64,000 nucleotides of DNA from CALEAR01 sp035301485 (GCA_035301485.1 DATGUF010000022.1:1-64000), one strand, 5' to 3'. Positions 16,820-26,469 are shown, counted from the stretch's first letter. The notes: generated by a model not told the origin, from the letters alone. Program-made: numbers and translations.

Positions 16820-18526
16820 TTATTGTGCTTGCTGCAAAGGTTGCGCGAGCCAAGCTTCAGCGAGCGCACGTTTATCTATTTTATCGGTAGTGCCACGTGG
16901 CAAGGGTTCATGCCAAATCCAAACATGCTCTGGAATTTTAAAAGAAGCCAAGTGCGCAGCCAGAAACTCTTGCACCTTGGCCGCCGTCAGCGCACTATTT
17001 GGTGCCACTGTGATAGCTGCACCCACCGTTTCACCCAAACGCTCGTGGGGCAACGCGTAAACGCCGGCCTCTAAAACCTCGGGGTGGCGATGCAAGGCGC
17101 CCTCCACTTCTAAGCAAGAAATATTCTCGCCACCGCGAATGATGATGCTTTTTTTGCGGTCGACGATATAAAACACGCCTTCTTCATCTACCCGTGCTAA
17201 ATCACCGGTGTGCAACCAACCGTCGCGCAATGCTTCTGCGGTATCTTCTGGCGCATTGTGATAGCAGCGCATGTTGGCAGGGCTTTTAACCACTAACTCT
17301 CCCACTTCACCCACCGGCATTTCTTGGCCGTTATCATCCACGATGCGCATATCCTGCAAGGGCGGCGTAGGCCTGCCTGCAGCTTCTGGGTTTTCCACAT
17401 AGTCTGGCCCTGAAAATAAGAAACCTAAGGCATTGGTTTCTGTCATTCCCCACCCTGAGCTAATCGCCGCTTGGGTAAAGGTATTGGCTAGCTCTTGCAC
17501 TTGGGCAGCGGGGCGTTTTGCACCACCGCTGCCTAGGGCTGTGAGGGTTGGCATGTTGTCGCCGTGCTTTTTAGCCACAGCCACTAAATCAGCCGTTTGC
17601 GTGGGCACGCCTGCAAAGCGAGTAATGTGCTCCGCATTTATCACTTGCCGTGCTTGTTCTGGGTCCCATCTGTATACCATCACCACTTTGGCTCCCACGG
17701 CGAAACCTAAAAACAACACGGCTTCTAACGCGGTAACGTGAAACAAAGGGGTGGCGGCTAAAAAGGCATGCTGAGGGGCATTAGGGTCTGGCTCTTCACC
17801 TTCCACCAAAGGGCGCATTTGCAAGGTAAACACCCATGAGTAAACGGTCGAAAGAGCGCCCCTATGGGTAAGCACGGCGCCTTTAGGTGTACCGGTGGAG
17901 CCGGAGGAATAAATGATGGCGAAATCGTCATCAGTTTGAATATCCACCTCGGGCCATTGGGTGGCATCACCTTTGGCTAATAGCTGCTCGTAAGTAACCG
18001 GCCCTTTAGCATCTCGCACAGCCACTAACGGCAGTGCTTGGGCAGACATATACGCTTGCAAGTGCTCATAACGCGGGCCATCAGCAAACACTAATTTTGC
18101 CCCGCTATCACGCACCGCAAAGGCAAGTTCATCTTCTGTCCACCAGGCGTTAAGCGGCACCGCCACCGCACCTAGTGCTGTGGTGGCAAAAAACAGCGCT
18201 ACAAATTCAGGCAGGTTGCGCATTGCAATGGCCACATGATCGCCCTTACTAATGCCGTATTCTTGCGCCATGGCATTGGCTAAGCCTTTTACCTTGTTGC
18301 AAAAAGTGGGGTAATCCCAGCGCTCATCTTCGTACACGAGCATCTCTTGGCCATCGCTATATAACGGTGCGAGGCCCTGCAAAAAAGCGCTTAAATGCTC
18401 TGGAATATTGGTAAACACGCGATGTGTTATTCCCCGTATATCGGCTTGCCCTACTGCAAACAGGGGGTTGGTGGCTATTAAATGCTGTGCGGCTTCTTCG
18501 GGCGTCATGGTTACTGTATTTAACAT
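16820..18526 (-). CDS. Class I adenylate-forming enzyme (acyl-CoA ligase)
   Basis: Activates a carboxylic acid to acyl-CoA through an acyl-adenylate. The 568-residue protein has the P-loop-like motif IIYSSGSTGTPKG, the GWGMTETN A5-type motif, HTGDLARVDEEG, the hinge RKKSIIIRGGENIS and the C-terminal catalytic Lys in PRGTTDKIDK. First gene of the three-gene catabolic operon. A GACCG-GT-CGGTC inverted repeat lies about 120 nt upstream and could be the operator. Medium- or long-chain, branched or cyclic acids are all possible substrates. Confidence 0.92.
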   Translation of the reverse strand: MLNTVTMTPEEAAQHLIATNPLFAVGQADIRGITHRVFTNIPEHLSAFLQGLAPLYSDGQEMLVYEDERWDYPTFCNKVKGLANAMAQEYGISKGDHVAIAMRNLPEFVALFFATTALGAVAVPLNAWWTEDELAFAVRDSGAKLVFADGPRYEHLQAYMSAQALPLVAVRDAKGPVTYEQLLAKGDATQWPEVDIQTDDDFAIIYSSGSTGTPKGAVLTHRGALSTVYSWVFTLQMRPLVEGEEPDPNAPQHAFLAATPLFHVTALEAVLFLGFAVGAKVVMVYRWDPEQARQVINAEHITRFAGVPTQTADLVAVAKKHGDNMPTLTALGSGGAKRPAAQVQELANTFTQAAISSGWGMTETNALGFLFSGPDYVENPEAAGRPTPPLQDMRIVDDNGQEMPVGEVGELVVKSPANMRCYHNAPEDTAEALRDGWLHTGDLARVDEEGVFYIVDRKKSIIIRGGENISCLEVEGALHRHPEVLEAGVYALPHERLGETVGAAITVAPNSALTAAKVQEFLAAHLASFKIPEHVWIWHEPLPRGTTDKIDKRALAEAWLAQPLQQAQ

Positions 18527-19004
18527 GGCCCTAACCTACGCTCGTACAAACTGCCACGGAGGGAGATATGTCTTTTCTTTTATTTAACATTGAATACGCT
18601 CTTCTGTTTATTATTCTATCTGGAACGTTTTTGCTAACTTTAAGACCGGTCGGTCAAGCCTAAGTTACGGAAGCCATGAAGATGATGTCAACACTCTCAA
18701 ACCCTTATAATGAAACATTGTCTCGAAATATGGAGCTCCTTTTTAGGCAACAGCCCCACAGAGCAAGGGTTTGCGAAGTCACGATTTGTTACAATCTCCA
18801 TACTAGGCCGTATGTTCTTTATTTTCACCCTTCTTAGAAACAAGATATTTTGCCGCGACGATTGCTATTGCTGCTACTATTAACCCTTGGTGGCCATTTG
18901 CCTTTGTGCTAGCTCATAGTTAGCTGCTGCAAAGCGTGATAACGTACCACTGTTTTGGCACTGGGTGGCAACACCCTGCTTTTTACTTGAGTAACAGGAA
19001 CAAC
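18527..19004. other. Divergent intergenic region between acyl-CoA ligase and ubiG
   Basis: A 478-nt gap between divergent genes that must hold both promoters. It contains the GACCG-GT-CGGTC repeat described separately. Beyond that I see A/T-rich stretches but no reading frame with a ribosome site and no recognisable RNA. Confidence 0.6.
18644..18655. promoter_or_regulatory. Candidate TetR-type operator upstream of the acyl-CoA ligase operon
   Basis: Perfect 5-bp inverted repeat GACCG-GT-CGGTC, flanked more loosely by TAACTT and AAGTTA. It lies about 120 nt upstream of the ligase start in a divergent promoter region. TetR-family repressors commonly bind repeats of this shape near acyl-CoA genes. 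No TetR gene is in the window. Confidence 0.4.
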
Positions 19005-19724
19005 ATGGACAACACGAGTTCTCAGCATACAAACGTGGATGCACAAGAAATTGCTAAATTCGAACTGCTAGCAGAAACCTGGTGGGACCCTGCGGGCGAT
19101 TCGGGCCCTTTGCACGCCATTAACCCTCTGCGCCTGAATTATATTGATGAGATTGTGCACCTGCCCGGCAAAACCGTGGCAGATGTGGGCTGCGGCGGCG
19201 GTTTGCTCTCTGAGGGCATGGCCCTGCGTGGCGCCACGGTTACCGGCATTGATATGGGTGAAGCGCCGATTCGTGTGGCCCGTGCCCATGCGCAACAAAC
19301 CGGTGTAGAGGTGGAGTATTTACAAACTTCCGCCGAGGCGTTAGCGGCAGAAAGAGCGGGCCACTTTGATGTGGTGACTTGTTTAGAAATGCTAGAGCAC
19401 GTGCCCGACCCAGCGGCGGTGGTACGCGCTTGTGCGGCCTTGGTAAAGCCCGGCGGCCATGTGATTTTTTCCACCATTAACCGCAACCCCAAAGCTTTTA
19501 TGTTCGCCATTGTGGGCGCGGAATATGTGTTGCGCATGGTGCCCCGCGGCACCCACGAATACGCGAAACTCATTCGCCCTTCTGAATTAGCCCAATGGTG
19601 CCGCGACACAGGCTTGGCCGTGCGCGATACCACTGGCATGACCTACAACCCCATCACCGAGGTGTACAGCCTCAACCGTGATGTGTCGGTGAATTACTTA
19701 ATGCACACGGTGAAACATGACTAA
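19005..19724 (+). CDS. ubiG: Ubiquinone biosynthesis O-methyltransferase
   Basis: SAM-dependent enzyme that performs both O-methylations in ubiquinone synthesis. The start is the ATG at 19005, with an AGGA site upstream; this gives 239 residues, the family length. The SAM-binding motif I is VADVGCGGGLLSEGMA and the post-I acidic residue is in GIDMG; TCLEMLEHV is motif II. The stop overlaps the following mupP start by 8 nt, so the two are probably co-translated, as in Pseudomonas. Confidence 0.97.
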   Translation: MDNTSSQHTNVDAQEIAKFELLAETWWDPAGDSGPLHAINPLRLNYIDEIVHLPGKTVADVGCGGGLLSEGMALRGATVTGIDMGEAPIRVARAHAQQTGVEVEYLQTSAEALAAERAGHFDVVTCLEMLEHVPDPAAVVRACAALVKPGGHVIFSTINRNPKAFMFAIVGAEYVLRMVPRGTHEYAKLIRPSELAQWCRDTGLAVRDTTGMTYNPITEVYSLNRDVSVNYLMHTVKHD

Positions 19725-20409
19725 AGCCGTATTATTCGATTTAGACGGTACTTTATTAGATACCGCCCCTGCTTTTCATATTTTGTTGAACGAGCAACTC
19801 GCCGCCGCTGGCCGCGACGCTATTTCCTTGGCGGCGGTGCGCACTGTGGTTTCTGAAGGCGCCGCCGCCATGGTGTGCCTCGCCTTTGGCATAGACCGCG
19901 ACGACCCTTTATTTGCTGAACAGCTCGATACGTTGCTCACCCGCTATGCCGCCGACCCTGGCGCCAACACGCAACTGTTTGAAGGCATGAGCGAGGTGCT
20001 CGATACCCTCGACGAGCTAGACATTCCTTGGGGCATTGTGACCAACAAACCCGAACGCTTTACCGTGCCTATTTTGCAACATTTAGGCCTAAGCGACCGC
20101 GTAGGCCCAGTAATTTGCCCCGACCATGTGGAAGAGCGCAAGCCGAGCCCTGAGGGGCTGTTAATGGCAGCGCGCCAGCTGGCGGTGGCCCCGGTGGATT
20201 GCTGCTACGTGGGCGACCACCTGCGCGATATTCAAGCCGGCCACAATGCCAACATGGCCACCATTGGGGTAACATTTGGCTATTTGGCCGAAGGCGAAGA
20301 CCCTTACAGCTGGAAAGCCGACGCCTACGCCGACCACCCCCATGAAATATTGGTGCGTTTAGGTTTGGTAAGCCGCAATAACGAAGACGATAGCGACGAA
20401 AGTGAATAA
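19717..20409 (+). CDS. mupP: HAD-family phosphatase, probable N-acetylmuramic acid 6-phosphate phosphatase
   Basis: Haloacid dehalogenase-type phosphatase with FDLDGTLLDT (motif I, nucleophile and acid Asp), the Thr of IVTNK (motif II), the Lys of ERKPSPEG and GDHLRDIQAG (motif III). Database names often call it phosphoglycolate phosphatase (Gph). Its position between ubiG and yciK is that of Pseudomonas MupP, which dephosphorylates MurNAc-6-P in a peptidoglycan recycling route that bypasses MurA and affects fosfomycin sensitivity. The MupP assignment rests on synteny; a Gph role cannot be excluded. Confidence 0.85.
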   Translation: MTKAVLFDLDGTLLDTAPAFHILLNEQLAAAGRDAISLAAVRTVVSEGAAAMVCLAFGIDRDDPLFAEQLDTLLTRYAADPGANTQLFEGMSEVLDTLDELDIPWGIVTNKPERFTVPILQHLGLSDRVGPVICPDHVEERKPSPEGLLMAARQLAVAPVDCCYVGDHLRDIQAGHNANMATIGVTFGYLAEGEDPYSWKADAYADHPHEILVRLGLVSRNNEDDSDESE

Positions 20410-20468
20410 GCACGCGCGCTTTAGCGTACGCTGCCTAGTGTTTTTATTTTTTTATTAAGGTGATAGTT

Positions 20469-21236
20469 ATGGATTTGGCCGCAATTTCAGCCGCCGCTCA
20501 AGCATACGAATGCCCCGACAACGCTTTGCAGGGCAAAGTGATTTTAGTAACCGGTGCGGGAGATGGCATTGGCCGCGCTGCAGCGCTTACTTTCGCAGAG
20601 CACGGCGCCACCGTTATTTTGTTAGGCCGCACGCCAGAGAAGCTTGAGCGTGTGTACGATGAAATTGAGCGACGCGGCGGCCCGCAGCCAGCCATTGTGC
20701 CCATGAACTTGGCGGTGGTAACACCAGACCAATGCCTCGAGCTCAGCAACATGCTCGGCGCAGCATTTCCGCAGTTAGATGGCATTCTGCACAACGCCTC
20801 TTCCCTCGGTAACATCACGCCCATTGAGAATTACGACGAAGGCACTTGGGATACGGTGATGCAAGTGAACGTGAACGCGGGCTTTTACCTCACCCGTGCT
20901 TTAATGCCCATGCTGCGTGCTTCTAACGATGCGCGCATCGTGTTTACTTCTTCTAGCGTGGGCCGCAAAGGCCGTGCGTTTTGGGGCGCTTATGCGGTGA
21001 GCAAATTTGCCACCGAAGGCCTCATGCAAGTGCTAGCAGATGAGTTAGAAAACACCGGCAACATTACCGTGCACAGCATTAACCCTGGTGGCACCCGCAC
21101 CGATATGCGTGCGCAAGCCTACCCCGGCGAAGACCCGCTCACGCGTAAAACTCCTGAAGAAATTATGCCCGCTTACTTATATTTATTTGGCCCTGAGGGC
21201 GCTAAGCACACAGGCCTTGCCATCGACGCGCAGTAA
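20469..21236 (+). CDS. yciK: YciK-family SDR oxidoreductase
   Basis: Short-chain dehydrogenase of unknown substrate, conserved downstream of ubiG-mupP. The ATG at 20469 is preferred because AAGGTGA lies 5-7 nt upstream; a GTG at 20460 would be inside that ribosome site. The 255-residue protein has TGAGDGIGRAAAL, HNASSLG, a Ser-Tyr-Lys catalytic set (TSSSVG and YAVSK) and GGTRTDM. It ends just before a bidirectional terminator. Confidence 0.93.
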   Translation: MDLAAISAAAQAYECPDNALQGKVILVTGAGDGIGRAAALTFAEHGATVILLGRTPEKLERVYDEIERRGGPQPAIVPMNLAVVTPDQCLELSNMLGAAFPQLDGILHNASSLGNITPIENYDEGTWDTVMQVNVNAGFYLTRALMPMLRASNDARIVFTSSSVGRKGRAFWGAYAVSKFATEGLMQVLADELENTGNITVHSINPGGTRTDMRAQAYPGEDPLTRKTPEEIMPAYLYLFGPEGAKHTGLAIDAQ

Positions 21237-21249
21237 TAAACGCCAGGCA

Positions 21250-21293
21250 CAAAAAAGCGGTGCGGCTGCATAAGAGCCGGCACCGCTTTTTTA
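21250..21293. terminator. Bidirectional terminator between yciK and the ABC1 kinase gene
   Basis: Stem built from AAAAAAGCGGTGC and GCACCGCTTTTTT with a GGCT/AGCC inner stem. A-run and T-run flank it, so it can act for the convergent genes on both strands. Confidence 0.85.
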
Positions 21294-21303
21294 TGGGCGC
21301 AGG

Positions 21304-22683
21304 TTAGCTAAAGAGATCGTCGTCGCTTTCAAGCAAGCCCACGATATCGTCCACGGCGCCAAACATATCTAGGCGCTCATCGGCAAACATATCCATATCG
21401 GGCGCTAAGGCTTGCACGTAGCGGTCGAAATACAGGAATTGCTTCAACAGCAACGCAAACTCACGCGGGAAGCGAATGCCATGGCCTTCACCAATGTTGA
21501 TGAGATCCATGAGCAGGCGGTTTACTTCACGGTCGTTTCTATCGCCTTCAAGCAGCGCCGCTGGGTCTACGTTTTCTAGCTGATGCTGCATCTTTTCAAT
21601 ATCACGGGTAAGCGCATCAATATCCACTTCATCTTTCGTCATGCCTACTTCTGCCATGGATTGCGCCAGCAAGCGTGCGTCGCCCTGCCCGATGCCTTCT
21701 AAGAAGCCACTCATGCTTTGCCACATGTTTTTGCGTATGCGGCCCACCATGCCGAAATCGATAAAGCCCACACGGCCGTCCTCAAGCAGCATGAGGTTAC
21801 CTGCGTGTAAATCCGCGTGGAAAAAGTCGCACATCATAAGGCTCATAAACCAGGTGTTTAGCGCTGTGATGAGCACATCGGAGGGGTTATCCACGTGCTT
21901 CTTGAGCACTTCTAAATCTGTCATGGGCACGCCGTAGAAGCGCTCCATAGTGAGCACTTTAGAGGTGCTGTATTGGCGATACGGCCGCGGTGCCACCACG
22001 CTGGTGTTGCCAGTGCTAGCCAAAAACTCATTAAACTGCTCGAGGTTGTTGGCTTCTTGAATGAAATCACACTCTTCCAACATAGAACCTTGCAGTTCGT
22101 CGATAACGCCTGAAATGGCAGAGGCCGATAACCCTGGCGTTACCAACTCCACCACCCGTGTGGCGAAATAAATGAAGTTAAAATCTGTGAGCAAGGTGTT
22201 GCGCACCCCAGGCTTTTGCACTTTCAGCACCACATCAGCGCCGTTTTTCAAGCGCGCGGCGTGCACCTGTGCAATAGAAGCCGAGGCTAAGGGCTTTTCA
22301 TCCACCCAAGCAAACAATTCACTAAGCGGTTTGCCAAGCTCTTCTTCCACTACTCTTTTAATGTGCGCAAAGGGCAAAGTGGGGGTTTCGTCTAGGCACT
22401 TTTGAAACTCTTCCACATACTCTTCAGGAAAAATAGAAGGCGAGCTGGCAATAAACTGGCCAAGCTTGATGTAAGTAGAGCCAAGCTGCTCAAAGGTTTC
22501 GCGTAGCAACACTGGCGTGGGTGGCCTGTGGCCAAGCAGCCAGCGGCCGCCAGTACGCATCAAAACAGAAGTGGTTTGCAATACGCGAGCGCCGCCTTTT
22601 ACGGTGTCGATAGCCACAGAGAGGTTATCTCGTCGAACCAGGTTTTCCCTGCGCTGTATTTTTTGATCAGCGTAATTTGTCAT
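21304..22683 (-). CDS. ABC1/UbiB-family atypical kinase (AarF domain)
   Basis: Member of the ABC1 atypical kinase family, whose best-known members support ubiquinone synthesis (UbiB/COQ8). The 459-residue protein shows the KxGQ motif (YIKLGQFIAS), the Ala-rich loop SASIAQVHAA, the VLKVQKPG lysine, and the catalytic FHADLHAGN and FIDFGMVG segments. It lacks the two C-terminal TM helices that are clear in E. coli UbiB, so it is more likely a UbiB-like paralogue than UbiB itself. Its neighbour ubiG is convergent, not in the same operon. Confidence 0.85.
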   Translation of the reverse strand: MTNYADQKIQRRENLVRRDNLSVAIDTVKGGARVLQTTSVLMRTGGRWLLGHRPPTPVLLRETFEQLGSTYIKLGQFIASSPSIFPEEYVEEFQKCLDETPTLPFAHIKRVVEEELGKPLSELFAWVDEKPLASASIAQVHAARLKNGADVVLKVQKPGVRNTLLTDFNFIYFATRVVELVTPGLSASAISGVIDELQGSMLEECDFIQEANNLEQFNEFLASTGNTSVVAPRPYRQYSTSKVLTMERFYGVPMTDLEVLKKHVDNPSDVLITALNTWFMSLMMCDFFHADLHAGNLMLLEDGRVGFIDFGMVGRIRKNMWQSMSGFLEGIGQGDARLLAQSMAEVGMTKDEVDIDALTRDIEKMQHQLENVDPAALLEGDRNDREVNRLLMDLINIGEGHGIRFPREFALLLKQFLYFDRYVQALAPDMDMFADERLDMFGAVDDIVGLLESDDDLFS

Positions 22684-22924
22684 ATAAATAAATCATCCTA
22701 ATTATTGCTTGGCTCAAACGTACTAATTCTATGCATTTTTAGTCTTGTCAAAGCATGAAAAATACGCATGATGTGAAGCTCATACACGGTTAACACTTTA
22801 ACAGTGTGACGAGATTATAACCCTGTTGGGCTAGTAATGATGAGAAATAGCTAGCATTGGTCCTACAATAAACATGTTTTGGCCCACCAACACTCTTTAA
22901 AACAATAATAGTTGGAGACACTCA

Positions 22925-23935
22925 ATGGTCCGTTCCTTCCTACGCCTTGCCACCATTGGCGGTGTTGCCGCAGGGCTTTCTGCTTGCGGCATGGTCTATA
23001 AAACCACAGGTGATGTACTAGTGAGCTACGGTAGCTCGAAAATGGTACCTTACTTGATGGAAACTAACGATGTGGGCATGTCGTGTGCCATGGGTGAATC
23101 CCTCACACCTTTATTACTGTCTTTTGAATCCGTGGGCTCAAAGCCACAAAAACTGGGCACTTTGGTGTACACCACCGCAGCGGCTTGTAGCGAAGAGAGA
23201 GCCCTCAGCGCTGAATTGCGCTATTTGCGCGCCATGAACAATGGCAATGTAGACGAAGCCCGAGATGCCCGTATAGAGCAACAACGCCATGCAGAGCTGG
23301 CCGCCCACCGCCAGTTGCGCGGTTATGAAAGTGCGAAACACGTTTACGGCGAAGCCACCAACGACAGCTGCCCCAAATTACGTAAAGATTTCGATGAGCT
23401 GGTGTGGTTAATTGGCCAAGTGAACGGCCTACAAGCGCTCTTGAACGATTCCGTGGCCAACGGCTCCGTGGGGGTGAGCCGCGACGTACTGGCCAAAGTG
23501 AACCGTGGTGTAGCGTGCCTCGACAACACTAAATGGTGGGGTGCCCCCAACGCCATCCGCGGCGCCATTTGGACTATTCTCCCCATGCTTGGGCCTGAAG
23601 GTGTCGATAGCTGGGCCATGCTCGAAAATAGCGTAGAAACCGGTTTAGCCGCTGGCGTACGTTTACCAAGCGCTCTCTACGTGATGACCGCTTACAACGT
23701 GAACGATCAAGAACGCATGCGTGACAGCATTCGCAAGTTTGCTAACACCACCAACAAGCTTAGCGATGAGTATCAGTTGATCGACGCCATTGCTGAACAA
23801 ATGATCTACTCTGTTTCTGACCGTTTGTGGACAGATGCCACTGGCCAACGCACACCTTTTGGTGAGCTCGGCACGTTTTGGGATGATGTTAAAGTTCCCG
23901 AAGACGACGGTTTTGATGTTAACGACTTCCTCTAA
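22925..23935 (+). CDS. Lipoprotein, probable TRAP transporter TatT-like component
   Basis: A 336-residue predicted lipoprotein: a short signal peptide ends in the lipobox LSAC (Cys21). The mature part is mostly helical. A Trp-rich segment (KWWGAPNAIRGAIW) and a following helix-turn region (VETGLAAGVRLPSALYVMTAY) resemble the TPR-like T-component of tripartite transporters (TatT). This fits the fused DctQM permease 300 nt downstream on the same strand. I assign TatT by weak resemblance plus context. It has its own terminator. If not TatT, it is an unassigned envelope lipoprotein. Confidence 0.6.
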   Translation: MVRSFLRLATIGGVAAGLSACGMVYKTTGDVLVSYGSSKMVPYLMETNDVGMSCAMGESLTPLLLSFESVGSKPQKLGTLVYTTAAACSEERALSAELRYLRAMNNGNVDEARDARIEQQRHAELAAHRQLRGYESAKHVYGEATNDSCPKLRKDFDELVWLIGQVNGLQALLNDSVANGSVGVSRDVLAKVNRGVACLDNTKWWGAPNAIRGAIWTILPMLGPEGVDSWAMLENSVETGLAAGVRLPSALYVMTAYNVNDQERMRDSIRKFANTTNKLSDEYQLIDAIAEQMIYSVSDRLWTDATGQRTPFGELGTFWDDVKVPEDDGFDVNDFL

Positions 23936-24238
23936 GGGTGCCAAGAGGGTGCTTTAAGCACCCTCTTTCTAATAATTATATAAATAAGCAACCCCTTATT
24001 TTGGCAATATAAGCTTTGTGTTTTTATCGCGGTGCCATACCGTAATTTTTCTTTTCTATTACACTGCTGCGATTCTTTCATGACACAATTCGGTACACGT
24101 GCAAACAATTCGCGGTAAAACGAATAAACCATGGACAGGTAGCTCTCAATGTTCGCCACGCTACTAGATGGCAACGTTAGCATTAACAGAAACACTACCC
24201 GTTGATGTTTAAGCTTGATAACAATAACCAGGTGCCTT
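23936..24238 (+). other. Intergenic region between the TatT-like gene and the TRAP permease
   Basis: A 303-nt gap that opens with a terminator (23943-23968) and otherwise holds A/T-rich sequence. It implies that the permease gene has its own promoter, though I cannot pick a clear -35/-10 pair. No small gene with a ribosome site was seen. Confidence 0.5.
23943..23968 (+). terminator. Rho-independent terminator after the TatT-like gene
   Basis: Perfect stem AAGAGGGTGC / GCACCCTCTT with a 5-nt loop, followed by a short T-run. Confidence 0.85.
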
Positions 24239-26377
24239 ATGGACGATTCTTCTAAGTTTTCAATTGCTGGCCGCAAACCCAGTGAGTGGATATCATCTTT
24301 ACCCATCGTCATTATTCTGTTGATGGCGGTGTTTATTCCTTCTCACCAAATTATGCATTCGCAAATGCAAAAGGTGGGGCAAAAAATATGGCCTGGCTAT
24401 TCCGATTTGCGGGACACGCCACCTCCTAGCTGTGACCTCAACGCTAATATTGATGCGCAGGTAGAAAGCACCTTTCTTAAACAGCAGCAAGAGTACGCGA
24501 GCCTGGTGCCTGGCAGCATTGAAGCCCAATTAGCGGTTGAGCCTAGCCGCGACATTATTCGCCGTTCTTTAGAAGGCAGCCACGTAAACTGTGAGCGCGC
24601 ATGGGAACGCTACGAAAGCACCCAAGAGCGTTTAACGCCAGCGCTGAAGCGTTATAAGGCCCTCGAGCGCTCCTTTAGCTCGCTCAGCCACCTAAGCAAC
24701 CTCAACCACTTGTTGCTCACCCTGCTTATTTTAATTGGTGCCGCCACCACCACCATGAAGCAGCACCACATTAGCTTGCGCCCCATTCAAACTCGCCAAG
24801 ATCACTATGTATCCACCACTGGGCAACTTGTGGGTAACGTGCTGCTTGCCTTTTCTGCGGTGAAGTACCTGCAAAACGAAATCGCGGCTGAAAAAGCAGG
24901 CTTAGTGATTAACAACATGTATATCCTGTGGCTATGGATTATTGGTTTTAGCTTGTTCGCGTTAATTAACGTGTTCCAGTTGTTAAGGCCCGGCAACAAT
25001 TTCCGTGAAGGCGGCAGCGTACCGAAAGCGTTGCTCACCATTCCGCTGTTTAGCTTCATGGCCATGAACGCAGGTTTTTACTTCTTATCCAAAAACTACC
25101 CTTCAGGCCTCAGTGTTCAGCTCAAAGGCTTGATGGATAACACGCAAATCTTCTTAAGCTTAGCGCTGTACATCTGGATCGGGATGATGCTCAAGCAAAC
25201 CCGCTTGGCCCAGTTGGTGTTCAACGTGTTCCGTCCGTGGAAGATGTCTCCTGAGCTATTGGCCTTTGTGGTGCTGTTAGTGACCGCTATTCCCACGGCC
25301 TACACCGGCGCCTCGGGTATTTTCGTTATCGCCGCAGGTGCGGTGGTGTTCAACGAACTCATTCGTAACGGCGCCCGTCCGCAGTTAGCACTAGCGGCCA
25401 CGGCGATGTCGGGCTCCATGGGGGTGGTGTTACGCCCATGCTTGCTCGTGTTAATTATTGCCATGCTGAGCAAAGACGTTACCTCTGCGAGCTTGTACAG
25501 CTCTGGTGTTAAGATTTTCTTGTTCACCATTGTTCTGTTCTTTATTTACTCGCAAATTGCGCGCCAAGAACCCACCCGCATTGCGCCAGTGAAAGAAGCA
25601 TTGCCGCAAAGTGCGAAGCTGCTCGGCCCCATCGTGCCGTACATCATCATTATTGCGGCCACTGTGTTGGTGTTTAAGCACGTATTAGATACCAAGCTAG
25701 ACGAACTATCTGCGCCGATTATTCTACCTGTGATCATGCTGTTAATTTTGCTGTACGAATACGTGTTCACCAGCAAAGAAAAGCGTTTACAGCATAAAAA
25801 AGAAGTGGAAATGGTGGGCAGCGAGCGCTCTGCGGGCTTTGAGCACGCCTTACGCACCGCCACCTCTGAAGCCACCATTCACATTGGCGCCTTGCTAGTG
25901 CTTATGGCGCTCTCCGTTAGTGTGGGCGGTATGATTGAAGATTCACAAATTATGTCGAAAGTACCGGTGGAATACTTCAGCCATACGTGGTCGGCCATGG
26001 CCATTATTGTAGTGGCCCTCGTGATCACGGGTATGTTCATGGACCCTTACGGTGCGGTGATTCTTATTAACGCCACCTTTGTGGGGGTAGCAGTAAAAGC
26101 CGGTATCGACCCAATGCACTTCTGGATGGTGGCGCTGTTGTCTTTCGAGCTTGGTTATTTAACCCCACCGGTGGCCCTGAACCACTTACTCACGCGGCAA
26201 GTAGTGGGCAGCGATGTGGTGGAGGCGGCGAAGCCCACTACAGGCAGCTTCTGGTATCGTTACGAGAAGTACACCCTGCCCATTGCGGTATTACTCACCG
26301 CACTGTTGGTGGTGGCGTTCGTACCATTGTTCTCTGAAGCAGCACACGGCTGGTTGTTCCAAGACAACCTACGCTAA
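24239..26377 (+). CDS. TRAP transporter permease, fused small (DctQ) and large (DctM) subunits
   Basis: Integral membrane permease for secondary, ion-driven uptake of an organic solute. The ATG at 24239 has an AGGTG site; a TTG 24 nt upstream is less likely. The 712-residue protein begins with TM1 (about 20-34), then an extracytoplasmic insert of roughly 110 residues with Cys65 and Cys118, then the remaining Q-like helices. The DctM-like part starts near residue 310, with TAYTGASGIFVIAAGAV, LALAATAMSGSMGVVLRP and the late YLTPPVALNHLL motif. The periplasmic insert is unusual for DctQ. Partner proteins are probably the TatT-like lipoprotein and the binding protein at 30231. Confidence 0.85.
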   Translation: MDDSSKFSIAGRKPSEWISSLPIVIILLMAVFIPSHQIMHSQMQKVGQKIWPGYSDLRDTPPPSCDLNANIDAQVESTFLKQQQEYASLVPGSIEAQLAVEPSRDIIRRSLEGSHVNCERAWERYESTQERLTPALKRYKALERSFSSLSHLSNLNHLLLTLLILIGAATTTMKQHHISLRPIQTRQDHYVSTTGQLVGNVLLAFSAVKYLQNEIAAEKAGLVINNMYILWLWIIGFSLFALINVFQLLRPGNNFREGGSVPKALLTIPLFSFMAMNAGFYFLSKNYPSGLSVQLKGLMDNTQIFLSLALYIWIGMMLKQTRLAQLVFNVFRPWKMSPELLAFVVLLVTAIPTAYTGASGIFVIAAGAVVFNELIRNGARPQLALAATAMSGSMGVVLRPCLLVLIIAMLSKDVTSASLYSSGVKIFLFTIVLFFIYSQIARQEPTRIAPVKEALPQSAKLLGPIVPYIIIIAATVLVFKHVLDTKLDELSAPIILPVIMLLILLYEYVFTSKEKRLQHKKEVEMVGSERSAGFEHALRTATSEATIHIGALLVLMALSVSVGGMIEDSQIMSKVPVEYFSHTWSAMAIIVVALVITGMFMDPYGAVILINATFVGVAVKAGIDPMHFWMVALLSFELGYLTPPVALNHLLTRQVVGSDVVEAAKPTTGSFWYRYEKYTLPIAVLLTALLVVAFVPLFSEAAHGWLFQDNLR

Positions 26378-26413
26378 CTCGTAGCAGCCCCTGTACGCAG
26401 GGGCACGCACAAC

Positions 26414-26451
26414 AAAAAGCGGATGTATCTTACGATGCATCCGCTTTTTTT
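26414..26451. terminator. Bidirectional terminator between TRAP permease and HIT gene
   Basis: Stem AAAAAGCGGATG / CATCCGCTTTTT with a 12-nt loop and A/T runs on both sides, between convergent genes. Confidence 0.85.
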
Positions 26452-26469
26452 ATGTGGTTTAAAAGAGGG

